This document shows, in pieces, positions 1-8,914 of a stretch of DNA of 64,000 bases. A program made the translations under genes and the position numbers. The stretch's first letter is position 1, and every line of letters starts with the position of its first letter. Under the pieces are notes generated by a model. It saw only the letters and a list, made by a program, of their open reading frames with translations, was not told where the DNA came from and made no database searches. The stretch comes from Hymenobacter cellulosilyticus (GTDB lineage: Bacteria; Bacteroidota; Bacteroidia; Cytophagales; Hymenobacteraceae), in contig NZ_CP095046.1 of NCBI RefSeq assembly GCF_022919215.1, positions 3,028,501 to 3,092,500 of the forward strand, given 5' to 3'.

Positions 1-418
1 TGGCTTGCCGGGCCGTGCGCAGCACCTTTTCCACTGCCTTGCGGGAGCGGAGGTGGGCCGACAGGTTCCGGTCGTTGGCAATGCCGCTGAGGTAAATTAC
101 CTGCCGGGCGGTGGTTTGGGCGAGGTAATCGGTGAAGTGGCGGGCAGAAAGCTGCTCGGCGCGGAAAAAGTCTTGGTCGTGCCCGCTCATGGAGTGCACC
201 AGGTAATAAGCCGCCTCAATGTCGCGGGGCAGACTGTGCAGGCTCTCGGGCTGCAGCAGGTCGCAGGCGGCCACCGTTACCTTGGCCAGTAGCCACTCAG
301 GCAGCTCGAAGCGACGTGGGTCGCGCACCAGGCACACCACCTCATGGCCGGCTTCCACCAGCAGGGGCAACAGCCGGCGGCCAATGTAGCCGTTGGCACC
401 AGTGAGCAGGATTTTCAT
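1..418 (-). CDS. SDR-family NAD(P)-binding oxidoreductase, 3' end outside window
   Basis: The minus strand is open from an ATG at 418 to the window edge, giving the first 139 residues. They begin [13 protein letters not shown], a Rossmann-fold nucleotide-binding loop (GxxGxxG, residues 7-13), and continue with an [10 protein letters not shown] segment and an SGIAND strand typical of the atypical SDR group that often carries a DUF2867 domain at its C-terminus. The predicted role is an NAD(P)-dependent reductase or epimerase acting in the cytoplasm; the substrate cannot be told. The active-site and C-terminal part lie beyond the edge. It diverges from the glycosyltransferase gene at 542. Confidence 0.85.
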   Translation of the reverse strand, partial: MKILLTGANGYIGRRLLPLLVEAGHEVVCLVRDPRRFELPEWLLAKVTVAACDLLQPESLHSLPRDIEAAYYLVHSMSGHDQDFFRAEQLSARHFTDYLAQTTARQVIYLSGIANDRNLSAHLRSRKAVEKVLRTARQA

Positions 419-504
419 AGGGCGGGGCTAGATGGAGGACGGAGTACTCAACTACAACCCCGGCGGCGGGCTTTGGTTAGAGCTAGCGGCCCGGGCTTTC
501 CGGC

Positions 505-512
505 TACCTTTG
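505..512 (+). promoter_or_regulatory. Bacteroidota -7 promoter element TACCTTTG
   Basis: TACCTTTG fits the Bacteroidota -7 consensus TAnnTTTG and lies 30 bp before the ATG of the glycosyltransferase, a suitable distance for a short leader. No convincing TTG -33 box is present at the usual spacing, so this rests on one element. Confidence 0.45.
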
Positions 513-541
513 CATTTCCTGCTTTTCTCTGCTCCCCCGTT

Positions 542-2204
542 ATGCCCGCTTTGCTTTCTTCCCGTGTCTGGCTTTGGTTATTTGTTCTGGCGCTGGGCGC
601 GGGCCTGCTGGTAGGCCTAGGCAGCTGGGGCGTGGTAGAAAGCAGTGAGGCCCGCTACGCCGAAATCAGCCGGGAAATGCTGGCCTCCGGCGACTGGCTG
701 CACCCGCGTCTGCTCGGGATTCAGCACTTTCACAAGCCCCCGTGACGTACTGGCTGACGGCGGCCGGCATTGCCGCCTTTGGGCCCACAGCCCTGGGGGT
801 GCGGGTGCCGGCGGTGCTGGCCGTGCTGGCCCAGGTGGTGCTGGTGTTTGGGCTGGGCAAGCTGCTGTTTCGGGGAGATGCCCGCCACGCCCTGGCCGCG
901 GCCATTCTCTACGGCACCTTTCCCGTGGTGCTGATTTCGGCCCTCAACGTCACCACCGATGCCTACCTGATGCTCTGGGAATTGCTGGCGGCCTATGGCA
1001 TATTGCGCTACCTGCACGGGGCGGCTGGCGGTGGTTTTACCTGTTTTGGGTGGGCCTGGGCTTGGCCTTTCTTACCAAAGGGCCCGTGGGCGCAGTGCTG
1101 CCGCTGATGGTCGTGGCCGGTCATTATTTCCGGCAGGCTCAGCCCCGGCGGCCTTTTACGGTGCACCACGTCCTGGGGCTGGCGCTGCTGCTGGGCATCG
1201 GGCTGAGCTGGTATCTGTATCTGGTGGCCGAAAACAAGGCTTTTCTCGACTATTTCCTGTGGAAGCAGACGGCCGAGCGGTTTGCCAACGCCGACGCCTT
1301 CAAGCGGGCCAAGCCGTGGTGGTTTTACCTGGTGCTGGTGCCCGTGGGCAGCCTGCCCTGGATAGTGGCCCTGCTGGTGCAGGCCGGGCGCACGCGCTGG
1401 ACCGCCGTGCCCCGGCAGTGGCGCAACGTGCTCATTTTCTGGGTGCTGGTGCCGCTGGTGTTTTTCTCGTTGGCCAAGTCCAAGCTGCTGCTTTACCTGC
1501 TGCCTATTTTTCCCGGCCTGGCCCTGCTCACGGTCTACTACCTGGGTCAGCTGACCGACGCCGTCCTATACCGCTGGTACGTGGTGATGAGCGGGGTGCT
1601 GGCCTTGCTGATGGCCGGGCTCTGTATGCTGCCGGCCTTATCCGTGGCACTAGGCATAACGCTGGAAATCAAACCGCTGACCTCCTTATGGCCCGCTGCC
1701 GGCATCGTGGCGCTGGTGCTGCAGCAAATGCTCTGGACCCAGGTGCGGGTGGCGCCCCGGCTGCTGGCTCTCACCGTTATTTTCACCCTCACGCTGCTGC
1801 TCACCGCCAAGCCCCTGCTCCACCAAAACCAGCTGGCGGCCAGCAGTACGAGCCCGGTGGCTCAGTGGCTGCAGGAGCATCACCTCGACCAGGGCCAGGT
1901 GCTGGTCTACGACGAAATGCTGCCTTCCCTGTCGTTTGAGCTTAATAAAACGCTCATCACCTTGCAGCACGACAACGACGACATCAAGCGCGAAACGCAG
2001 TTTGAAACCGATACAAGCTGGCAGAAGCTGCTGGTCGACATGAACGACCCGGCTCAGCAGCCCTACCTCAAAAGCCTGCTCACCCAGCACCCGGTCCTGG
2101 TAGTGAAAGGCGAGCTGGAAGACTTCTGGAGCTGGATGCTGCCCTACTTTCCCCAGCACGAGCACCTCGGTCCCTGGACCGTCTACTACAGCGGCTGGAA
2201 ATAG
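542..2204 (+). CDS. ArnT-like membrane glycosyltransferase (GT39/PMT_2 family), two frameshifts
   Basis: Integral membrane glycosyltransferase that would use a polyprenyl-linked sugar to modify lipid or protein outside the inner membrane. The N-terminus has a membrane helix followed by [14 protein letters not shown] and HKPPVTYWL, the family's first loop, and many hydrophobic segments follow to the end. The reading frame breaks twice: after AAGCCCCCG near 738-742 and after CACGGGG near 1018-1021. Adding one C and one G yields 554 residues, the usual size. The ATG at 542 is chosen because it starts directly before the first helix; the upstream part of the same frame lies in the divergent gene. 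Function beyond family level is inference. Confidence 0.8.
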
Positions 2205-2233
2205 GAGTAGGTCACCGGGCTCCCTGACAAAAC

Positions 2234-2321
2234 GTCATGCTGAGCTTGCCGAAGCATCTCTACTGTCGAAGTAAAATCAATTACTACTGCGGTAGATATG
2301 CTTCGGCAAACTCAGCATGAC
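2234..2321. repeat. Inverted repeat of the GTCATGCTGAGC family
   Basis: Left arm 2234-2263 and right arm 2292-2321 are reverse complements over 30 bp with two mismatches; the arms begin GTCATGCTGAGC and the loop is about 28 bp of AT-rich sequence. It lies between convergently oriented genes (glycosyltransferase and lysA) and could also act as a transcript end. It resembles three other GTCA-bordered palindromes in this window. Confidence 0.8.
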
Positions 2322-2347
2322 AGCTGCTTATCTTGATAAAACGAAAA

Positions 2348-3492
2348 TTACCCCACGTACACGGCCTCGGCCTTTTCGCGCAGGTTGTAGTTTGAAGCCA
2401 TAACCTCGCCGTACGCCCCAGCCGAGCGAATCACGACCAGGTCGCCGCGGCGGGTTTCGGGCATGGCCACTTCCCGGCCGAAGGTGTCGGACGACTCGCA
2501 GATGGGGCCTACCACGTCGTAGAGCTGCTTGGAGCCCTGGCTGCTCACGTTCTGAATCTGGTGGTAGCTGCCGTACAAAGCCGGCCGGATCAGCTCGGTC
2601 ATGCCCGCGTCGAGAATGGCGAAGTTGGTTTGCTGGCTGCGCTTTACGTACAGCACCCGGCTCACCAGCGTCCCACTCTGGGCCACGATGGAGCGGCCCA
2701 GCTCCACGTGCACCTGCTGGCCCGGCCGCCGCACCAGGTGCTGCTCGAACATGTGAAAGTAGGCCTCGAAGTCGGGAACTGCCTGGGAGTCGGGGTTGTG
2801 GTAGTCAATGCCCAAACCGCCCCCCACGTTGAGGTGGGGAGAGTATGGCCCCGGCCTTCGAGCCAGGTTTGCAGCTCGTTCATTTTGCGGCTCAGTTCCC
2901 CGAACACGCTCAGGTTGGTAATCTGGGAGCCAATGTGGGCGTGCAAGCCCACCAGTTCCAGATTCGGCAGGGCGCTGAGCTGGTCGATAACGCCACCCAG
3001 GTCATTCAGACTTATGCCGAACTTGTTGGCTTCCAGACCCGTGGTAATGTAGTGGTGGGTGTGGGCATCCACGTTGGGGTTGATGCGCAAGGCCACCCGG
3101 GCCCGGCGGCCCTGGGCTCCGGCCAGCTCGTTGAGCACGGCCAGTTCCTCCACCGACTCAGCATTGAAGCACCAGATGTCGGCGGCCAGGGCCAGGTTTA
3201 TTTCCGCATCCGACTTGCCTACGCCGGCAAAAACTACGTCCTGGGGCGCAAAGCCGGTGTCCAGAGCGCGGTGCACCTCGGGGCCGCTTACGCAGTCGGC
3301 ACCCAGGCCGTGCTGGCGGATTCGCTCCAGAATGGGGGCATTGGCGTTGGCCTTCAGGGCGTAGTGCACGTGAATGCCGCGGGAGCGGGCGGCCTGCTGT
3401 ACTGCCGTAAGGGTCTGATCCAGCAAGGCTAGGTCGTAGAGGTAAAAGGGCGTGGGCCGCGTGGCGGCGTCTGCCGGAAGAGCAAAACTCAT
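2348..3492 (-). CDS. lysA: Diaminopimelate decarboxylase, one frameshift
   Basis: PLP enzyme that decarboxylates meso-diaminopimelate to L-lysine, the last step of the pathway. Residues 1-20 hold TPFYLYD, Lys47 in YALKAN is the expected Schiff-base lysine, HIGSQ and GGGLGIDYHN are PLP-phosphate and fold motifs, and CESSDTF plus the C-terminal GAYG motif complete the family pattern. The frame breaks near 2838-2841 (minus strand CTCCCCACCTC); one more C joins both parts into 381 residues, normal length. It lies 47 bp behind the aspartokinase gene on the same strand, so the first and last steps of lysine synthesis are probably co-transcribed. Confidence 0.93.
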
Positions 3493-3539
3493 GTACTAAC
3501 TATTAAAAGAACTACCCCGCAAAACCCGGGTGGAAAACC

Positions 3540-4874
3540 TTATTGCACTACCGCCCGCTGCTGAAACAGGCCTTCGTTGAGCGCCTGCAAAGCCCGCTTT
3601 TTGTTGCTGGTATGAATCAGAATGCTGATGTTGTTGGGCGAGCCGCCGTAGGAAATCATGCGCAGCGGAATGTCCTTCAGGGCGTTGAAAACCAGCCAGG
3701 CCGAGCCATTGTTTTCCTGAATCAGGTTGCCCACCAGGCACACAATGGTTTGCTGCTCATCTACTTCCACGGTGCCAAAGCTGCGCAGATCTTCCAGGAT
3801 TTCCGCCAGGTGCGTCGCGTCGTCAATGGTCAGCGACACGGCTACTTCCGAGGTCGTAATCATGTCGATGGGCGTGCGGTAGCGCTCAAATACCTCGAAC
3901 ACGCTGCGCAAAAAGCCGTGGGCCAGCAGCATCCGGCTCGACTTGATCTTGATGGCCACCAGGCCGTCCTTGGCGGCTACGGCCTTGATGGCCTCGTTGC
4001 CGGTGCGGGTCGAAATCAGGGTGCCGGGCGCTTCGGGCTGCATCGTGTTGAGCAACCGCACCGGAATGCCGTGCTTGGCCGCGGGCAGAATCGAGCTGGG
4101 GTGCAGAATCTTGGCCCCGAAATACGCCAGCTCGGCCGCCTCGTCAAACGACAGCTCCCGAATCGGGTAGGTGCCTTCCACTACGCGCGGGTCGTTGTTG
4201 TGCAGCCCGTCGATGTCGGTCCAGATCTGGATTTCCTCGGCGTGGGCCGCGGCTCCAATCAGCGAGGCGGAGTAGTCGGAGCCCCCGCGCTTGAGGTTGT
4301 CGATGTCGCCGTTGGCATTGCGGCAGATGTAGCCCTGGGTGATAAACAGCTGCTGACCGGCGTGCGGGGCCAATACCTGGGCCAGGTGCTCCTCGATAAA
4401 GTCGCCGTCGGGCTCGTCGTTTTTGTCGAGGCGCATGAAGTCCAGGGCCGGCAGCAGCACGGCTTCCTCGCCCAGCACGCGGGTGTAGTAGCGGTGAAAC
4501 AGCAGGGTACTCAGCAGCTCACCCTGGGCCAGAATGACCCGCTCCCCGGAAGCCGACAGTGGGTAGCGCGTCAGGTTGAAGATGGTTTTGAAGGCCGTAT
4601 CGAGGTGGCTGATAGCCTCATTGGCAACTTCCGCGTCGGGGAGCAGCTCCCGGGCCACAATCAGGTAGTGCTGGCGCAGAATCTCGGTCTGGTAGGTGGC
4701 CGCCGTGGTTTCGCCCTCATACAGCAGCTTGGCAATGTTGACCAAGGCATTGGTCGTGCCCGACATGGCCGAGAGCACAATGATGCGGGGCTCCGAGCCC
4801 TGGATAAGTGCGGGCAAAGCGCGCATGCGCTCAGCTGAACCGACGGAGGTGCCGCCAAACTTTAAAACTTTCAT
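3540..4874 (-). CDS. lysC: Aspartokinase, monofunctional
   Basis: Phosphorylates L-aspartate, the committed step to lysine, threonine and methionine. The 444-residue protein starts MKVLKFGGTSVG, the kinase nucleotide motif, has RGGSDYSAS and WTDIDG for aspartate binding, and ends with tandem ACT regulatory domains (ITTSEVAVSLTID and a final GSPNNISILI strand). Length and motifs fit the monofunctional LysC type without a homoserine dehydrogenase domain. It is intact and leads the lysC-lysA unit. A candidate leader peptide and terminator lie immediately upstream, suggesting attenuation control. Confidence 0.95.
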   Translation of the reverse strand: MKVLKFGGTSVGSAERMRALPALIQGSEPRIIVLSAMSGTTNALVNIAKLLYEGETTAATYQTEILRQHYLIVARELLPDAEVANEAISHLDTAFKTIFNLTRYPLSASGERVILAQGELLSTLLFHRYYTRVLGEEAVLLPALDFMRLDKNDEPDGDFIEEHLAQVLAPHAGQQLFITQGYICRNANGDIDNLKRGGSDYSASLIGAAAHAEEIQIWTDIDGLHNNDPRVVEGTYPIRELSFDEAAELAYFGAKILHPSSILPAAKHGIPVRLLNTMQPEAPGTLISTRTGNEAIKAVAAKDGLVAIKIKSSRMLLAHGFLRSVFEVFERYRTPIDMITTSEVAVSLTIDDATHLAEILEDLRSFGTVEVDEQQTIVCLVGNLIQENNGSAWLVFNALKDIPLRMISYGGSPNNISILIHTSNKKRALQALNEGLFQQRAVVQ

Positions 4875-4941
4875 CAGTGAAAAACGGGGTTAACCAAAAA
4901 ATGAACGGGGCGGAGAGGCTGGTAGGAGAAGCACAAACAAA

Positions 4942-4970
4942 AAGCGCCGGTCTGGGGAAGACCGGCGCTT
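4942..4970 (-). terminator. Intrinsic terminator, possible lysC attenuator
   Basis: A perfect 12-bp stem (4942-4953 with 4959-4970, loop of 5) is followed on the minus strand by TTTGTTTG. It sits between a 42-codon reading frame and lysC, 67 bp before the lysC start. It could simply end the small gene. An alternative is regulated read-through: on the minus strand the stretch TGACCGTCGC at 5011-5002, which includes the stop of the small frame, can pair with the 5' arm of this stem apart from one mismatch. Confidence 0.75.
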
Positions 4971-5008
4971 GATGCTTATGGGGAGGGTAGCATGAAGAAG
5001 TGCGACGG

Positions 5009-5137
5009 TCAGGTCGAGGGCCGTTTGAAGCATTTCTTCAGCATCACGTTTTTGGCTTCCATTGGCTTGGCCACGGCGGTACGGCCAGCCGAAGCCACCG
5101 AAAATGCCGAAGAAAAGCCAAAGTAAAACGTGTTCAT
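5009..5137 (-). CDS. Small ORF, candidate leader peptide upstream of lysC (42 aa)
   Basis: ATG at 5137 to TGA at 5009 encodes 42 residues starting MNTFYFGFSS. The last third is lysine-rich, with five Lys codons in sixteen (KPMEAKNVMLKKCFK), followed by the stop, a strong hairpin and lysC. This is the layout of an amino-acid attenuator, but the peptide is longer than most leaders and could be an independent small protein. A TAACTTTG promoter element lies at 5269-5276, leaving a 5' leader of about 125 nt. Leader function is inference. Confidence 0.45.
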   Translation of the reverse strand: MNTFYFGFSSAFSVASAGRTAVAKPMEAKNVMLKKCFKRPST

Positions 5138-5268
5138 GTGCAGAAAAGGGGAGCAGCGGAGTACCGCTGGCAGGTATTAACGGCTGCAAGTACGGGCAGG
5201 ATTTGGAAATAATCTACATCCCGGCCCTAAATTTTCTTATCCTGGCAACAGAAGCAGATTCCAAGACG

Positions 5269-5282
5269 CAAAGTTAGCTTTG
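5269..5282. promoter_or_regulatory. Overlapping divergent -7 promoter elements
   Basis: CAAAGTTAGCTTTG reads as TAACTTTG on the minus strand (5276-5269) and TAGCTTTG on the plus strand (5275-5282). Both match TAnnTTTG exactly and share the central TA. They would serve the small ORF/lysC transcript leftwards and the DUF4269 gene rightwards. No clear -33 boxes are seen. Confidence 0.5.
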
Positions 5283-5347
5283 CCCGCCCTAGGCCTGGCT
5301 TCATCAAAACAGCCGGGCCGGTTGCCACCTCCGCTTTCCGCTTTTCG

Positions 5348-5934
5348 ATGCCCGACTGGAAAAATCCGCAATACCTGCTGGCCGGTAACGCCCGGCAGCA
5401 ACGCGCCTACACCATATTGCACGACCTAGCCGTGTGGAGCGTACTGCAAGGCTTTGACCCGATGCTGGCCGGGACCGTGCCGCTGGATATAGACCTGGCC
5501 GACAGCGACCTGGATATCATCTGCGAGGTGAAGCCAGGGGCGTGGCTGCCGTTCAAAAGCCTGCTGGCGCAGCACTACGGCCACCTGCCGGAGTTTCGCC
5601 TGGCCGAGTTTTCGGTGGGGGCCGGGTCTCCATTGTCTGCGGCTTTCGCGCGGCCGGGGTGGCCGTGGAAGTGTTTGGGCAGAATTTGCCCACCGCCCAG
5701 CAAAACGCCGTGCGGCATATGCTGGTGGAACACGCTATTCTGCAGGCTGGCGGCGAGGCGTGGCGGGTAGCGGTGCGCGGTCTTAAGCAGCAAGGCCTGA
5801 AAACCGAGCCGGCCTTTGCGCAGCTCTTGGAGTTGACCGGTAACCCATACGAGGCGCTGCTGGAGGTAGAAAGCTGGCCCGCCGAGGTTCTGTGGGAGCG
5901 GCTGGCCACCTACCGGCTGCCACCGAATACGTAA
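5348..5934 (+). CDS. DUF4269 domain protein, one frameshift
   Basis: The product matches the DUF4269 family, which looks like a minimal nucleotidyltransferase-type fold of unknown substrate: GNARQQRAY near the start, GTVPLDIDLADSDLDIICEV with the paired acidic residues, then VEVFGQNLPTAQQNAVRHM and GLKQQ-GLKTEPAFAQLL. The frame shifts near 5617-5622 (GGTGGGGGCC); one extra G gives about 195 residues, the full family length. It stands alone, with its own promoter element 66 bp upstream and a convergent neighbour. Confidence 0.85.
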
Positions 5935-5951
5935 GAAAAACGCACAAAGAA

Positions 5952-5974
5952 GCCCGAACGCACTGCGTTCGGGC
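5952..5974 (-). terminator. Intrinsic terminator
   Basis: A perfect 10-bp stem (5952-5961 with 5965-5974, loop ACT) lies between the converging DUF4269 and lipoprotein genes. On the minus strand it is followed by TTCTTTGTGCGTTTTT, so it mainly ends the minus-strand transcript. Confidence 0.75.
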
Positions 5975-5998
5975 CAGCCGTTGCTATACCAGACGTAC

Positions 5999-6706
5999 TT
6001 ACTGGAAGCTCACCGTGGCCGTATCGTTGGTAAAGCGAATGTCCCGGGTCCGGACTTCGGATTCCTGATCCTGAAAAGTACAGGTGTAGCCGTCAGGCTG
6101 GCAGACCCGGTTGGAGGTGACTTTGGTAAACTGGTACACTCGGTCGGGTAGCACCTTGATGGTTTTAGTGAAGGAAATAGCTTGGTTTTTCTTATCCATA
6201 TCGGTGAAAATGTCACCGTTGAAGATGCCTGTTTCACCCGTCTGGTTGCCGCTGATGAAAGTGAAATAAATATCTGACTTGCCTTTCTTGGTGGTATTGG
6301 CTCGAATGGTTACCGTTTTGTAGGGTGTAGCCTTGTAATCAATCTGGTTGTGTTGGCCGGCTTTCACGTCCTCGCCAAGCTCGAAGCTGCTTACCATATA
6401 GTCCGGAGTGGAAGCCGGGCGCAGCGAGTAGCTGCCGGTGGTTAGGGCGTTGAAGGCCACTTTGTAGTTGCCGCTGGCGTCGGTAATAGCGTTGGTAACC
6501 GAGTCTATGCGGGACCCCATGCATAGCCAGCAGCCCTGGGTTCGGTCCACCTCCAGCCGTATTCCCGCCACCGGCTGGGCGGTGTACTTGTTGGTTATAG
6601 TGCCCTCTACCACGGTGTAGACCTCCTTGTTCTTCGAGCAGGCCAGGGTCGTTAGCAGCAGCACCACGCCGCCCAACACTCGGGTTGGTAACGTATTCAT
6701 CGGCAT
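5999..6706 (-). CDS. Lipoprotein with carboxypeptidase-regulatory-like domain
   Basis: A 235-residue exported protein. The start at 6706 (or 6700) is chosen because it gives a signal peptide ending in the lipobox LTTLAC; longer frames run into the upstream gene. After the lipid cysteine comes VVEGTITNKYTAQPVAGIRLEV and a later DASGNYKV, the pattern of CarboxypepD_reg beta-sandwich domains; the rest is beta-rich with a Cys pair (VCQPDGYTC). Likely anchored to the outer membrane or periplasmic face. Specific role unknown. It lies 91 bp behind another lipoprotein gene on the same strand. Confidence 0.75.
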   Translation of the reverse strand: MPMNTLPTRVLGGVVLLLTTLACSKNKEVYTVVEGTITNKYTAQPVAGIRLEVDRTQGCWLCMGSRIDSVTNAITDASGNYKVAFNALTTGSYSLRPASTPDYMVSSFELGEDVKAGQHNQIDYKATPYKTVTIRANTTKKGKSDIYFTFISGNQTGETGIFNGDIFTDMDKKNQAISFTKTIKVLPDRVYQFTKVTSNRVCQPDGYTCTFQDQESEVRTRDIRFTNDTATVSFQ

Positions 6707-6797
6707 AAGCAGGATAAGTAAATGATTGGACATACACCCCAGCAGCCGGCCGCGGCACTCAAGCCACGCCGGCAACCACGTAGTAGACCCACAAAAT

Positions 6798-7421
6798 CTA
6801 CTGAGGGTTGTCAGGCACGCTGATTTTATCAATTAACCAGCGGCCATCGGCTTGCTGCGAAAGGTCGAAGTCTAGGCCGGCCTGGTAAGTTTCGTGCTGG
6901 GGGCCGCGGACCTGTACGTGGGCGTGCGCGCCTTGCTGCTGGGTAACGATAAACTTGCCGGCCTGTAAATCGGTGGCGGTTTCCTCGGCTTCCTGGGTCA
7001 GGAGCAGAAAGTCGTAGTCGAAGCCGGCGGGCGGACCGTCGTTTTGCGGGTGCAGGCGCAGCGTGTCGTCGTAGCGGCGGAAGTAGGCTCGCCACTGAGC
7101 CAGGTAGGCCGGCGAAACCGTGCCACTTTGCTGCACGGCCCGCAGCCATTCCTCTGTACCAGGAAAGTCGACGGCGTAGAACTTGGTCGAGTCCGAGGCC
7201 TCTGAATTCAACACGAAGTTGCCGGGCAGGCTGTCGGCCTTCTGAATATACCAGGTCACAAACCGCCGCACGGTTTGGGCAGGCGCCGGCTCGGTTGCCG
7301 GAGTCGTACTGGCCGCCGCGGGGCTGGGCGGCAACGCCTGCGCCGTTTCCGGGGCCGATGCTGGCCCGTTGCAGGCAACTACGCCGGCCAGTACAACACT
7401 GTATAGCAGCTTTTTCATCAA
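6798..7421 (-). CDS. Putative lipoprotein, DUF3828-like
   Basis: The 207-residue product begins MMKKLLYSVVLAGVVAC, a lipoprotein signal with the cysteine at residue 17, then a 40-residue Ala/Pro/Thr-rich linker. The folded part, from VRRFVTWYIQKA to DGRWLIDKI, has the alpha-plus-beta pattern and terminal W-x-I-D-x-I strand of DUF3828-type proteins; this assignment is tentative. It follows the M28 peptidase gene by 21 bp and may share its transcript. No role is known. Confidence 0.7.
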   Translation of the reverse strand: MMKKLLYSVVLAGVVACNGPASAPETAQALPPSPAAASTTPATEPAPAQTVRRFVTWYIQKADSLPGNFVLNSEASDSTKFYAVDFPGTEEWLRAVQQSGTVSPAYLAQWRAYFRRYDDTLRLHPQNDGPPAGFDYDFLLLTQEAEETATDLQAGKFIVTQQQGAHAHVQVRGPQHETYQAGLDFDLSQQADGRWLIDKISVPDNPQ

Positions 7422-7442
7422 GAACAGACGAAGGGTAACTGG

Positions 7443-8806
7443 TTACCGTACGGGCTTGGGAATGACCGGCAGGCTCTCGTGGCCTTCGGCATCTACGGAG
7501 GCTACGCCGAAGATGAAGTTGTCCTTGCTGTGGGGCAAATCGGCGGTGGTGGTCGTGACGGGGAAGCGCTGCTGCCACACCGGGGAGGAGGTTTCGCGCA
7601 TCAAAACCACGTAGCTGGCGGGCTTCTCACCCACTTTAGGCGCGTCCCATTTGAGCTCGGTGCGGTTGGTGAGCTTGGCCGTGAGCACGCCCACATTTTC
7701 GGGGCACTGGGAGCCAGGGCCAGACTGGCCATGGTCGCCAGGTTTACGCCGGTGTTTTTGCGCAGGTACTCGTAGTCCACAAACTCGGGCAGGTCACCGT
7801 ACTGAATGTTGTTTTCGGTGCGCAAATCCTGGTGCTGGTGGTTGAAGTTCTCGTTGACCTCGGTGTAGCGCACGGCGGCAAAGCCCTGCTGGTTGAAGGG
7901 CGTATGGTCGCCGCCGCGCAGAAACCGGTCGGGGCGGTACTCCAGCAGCACGCCAAAGTCGTTGACGTACTGCTCACAGGTGGTTTTGCTGTAGCGGGCC
8001 AGCTGCCGGCTAGGCGCGTCGTTTTCGCTGCTCAGGGTGCGGCGCAGCTTGGCTTCGTCGGCGGTTTCGGTGGCCGGCACCCCTTCGCTGAAGATGCGGA
8101 TGTGCTTGTTGTCGGAAATCTCCGGGTCGTAGCCTTTGGAGTTGCCCACGATGTCATTGTTGAGCATGCCCACCAGGTTCCAGCCTTCTTTTTTGGCCCG
8201 TTTGGCTAGGTGGGTCGAGCCGTAGAGGCCCTGCTCTTCACCCTGCACAGCCACGAAAATGAGCGTGCATGGGTACTGCTTCTGCGACATGATGCGGGCC
8301 ATTTCCATAACCAAGGCCACGCCCGAGGCGTCGTCGTTGGCCCCTGGCGCGTCGGCGGTGGCGTTCATTACGTCCGTCACGCGGGAGTCGAGGTGGCCGC
8401 TGACGATGAACACCCGGGTATCGGTGGGGTCGGTGCCGGGCAGGGTGGCCATGACGTTGGCCATGATGACGGGCTTATCGATGCGGCGGCCGTCGGGCTT
8501 GACCAGGAAGGTATCCTGCTCCACTTTGAGGCGGCCACCGCTGGCCTTGCTGTACTTGCGAAACTCACTTTCGACCCAGTTGCGGGCCGCCCCGATGCCG
8601 CGCTTCTTGCTTTTGGTGTCGCTCAGGGTGTGGCGGGTGCCAAAGGACACCATTTTGCGGATGTCCTCTTCCAGGTTTTTGGCCGAAATGGCTTCCACCA
8701 TCTGCTTGATGGCGGGGTCGGGAGCTGGGACGGGAGCGGTGGTTTGGGCAAAAACGAAGGCCGGAGCGAGGCTGGCCGAAAGCAGGAGCGCGAAACGTAG
8801 GTTCAT
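7443..8806 (-). CDS. Secreted M28 family metallopeptidase, one frameshift
   Basis: Zinc aminopeptidase expected in the periplasm or outside the cell. The ATG at 8806 gives a signal peptide (MNLRFALLLSASLAPAFVFA). Zinc ligands of the M28 family are visible: SGHLDS (His), GANDDASG (Asp), the catalytic and ligand Glu pair in VQGEEQG, NNDIVGN (Asp) and GGDHTPFNQQGFAA (His). The frame breaks near 7699-7702 (minus strand GCCCCGAAAA); one C restores about 454 residues. The C-terminal 90 residues (WDAPKV...SYVVLMRET) look like a fibronectin-III-type beta domain, a common accessory in exported peptidases of this phylum. Confidence 0.88.
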
Positions 8807-8906
8807 GGAGCGGAAGGGCAAGGAAAAGCAGAGCAGCGCGAAATAGTCGCGGTGGAAATACAGTACGAAAAGTACGGCCCCGCTGCTTAATAATGGCCAG
8901 GAGCCG

Positions 8907-8914
8907 CAAACTTA
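8907..8914 (-). promoter_or_regulatory. -7 promoter element overlapping the preceding stop codon
   Basis: On the minus strand TAAGTTTG matches TAnnTTTG, and its TAA is the stop codon of the ketoacyl synthase gene. It lies about 100 bp before the M28 peptidase start, so the peptidase probably has its own promoter rather than depending on the biotin transcript. Confidence 0.4.
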
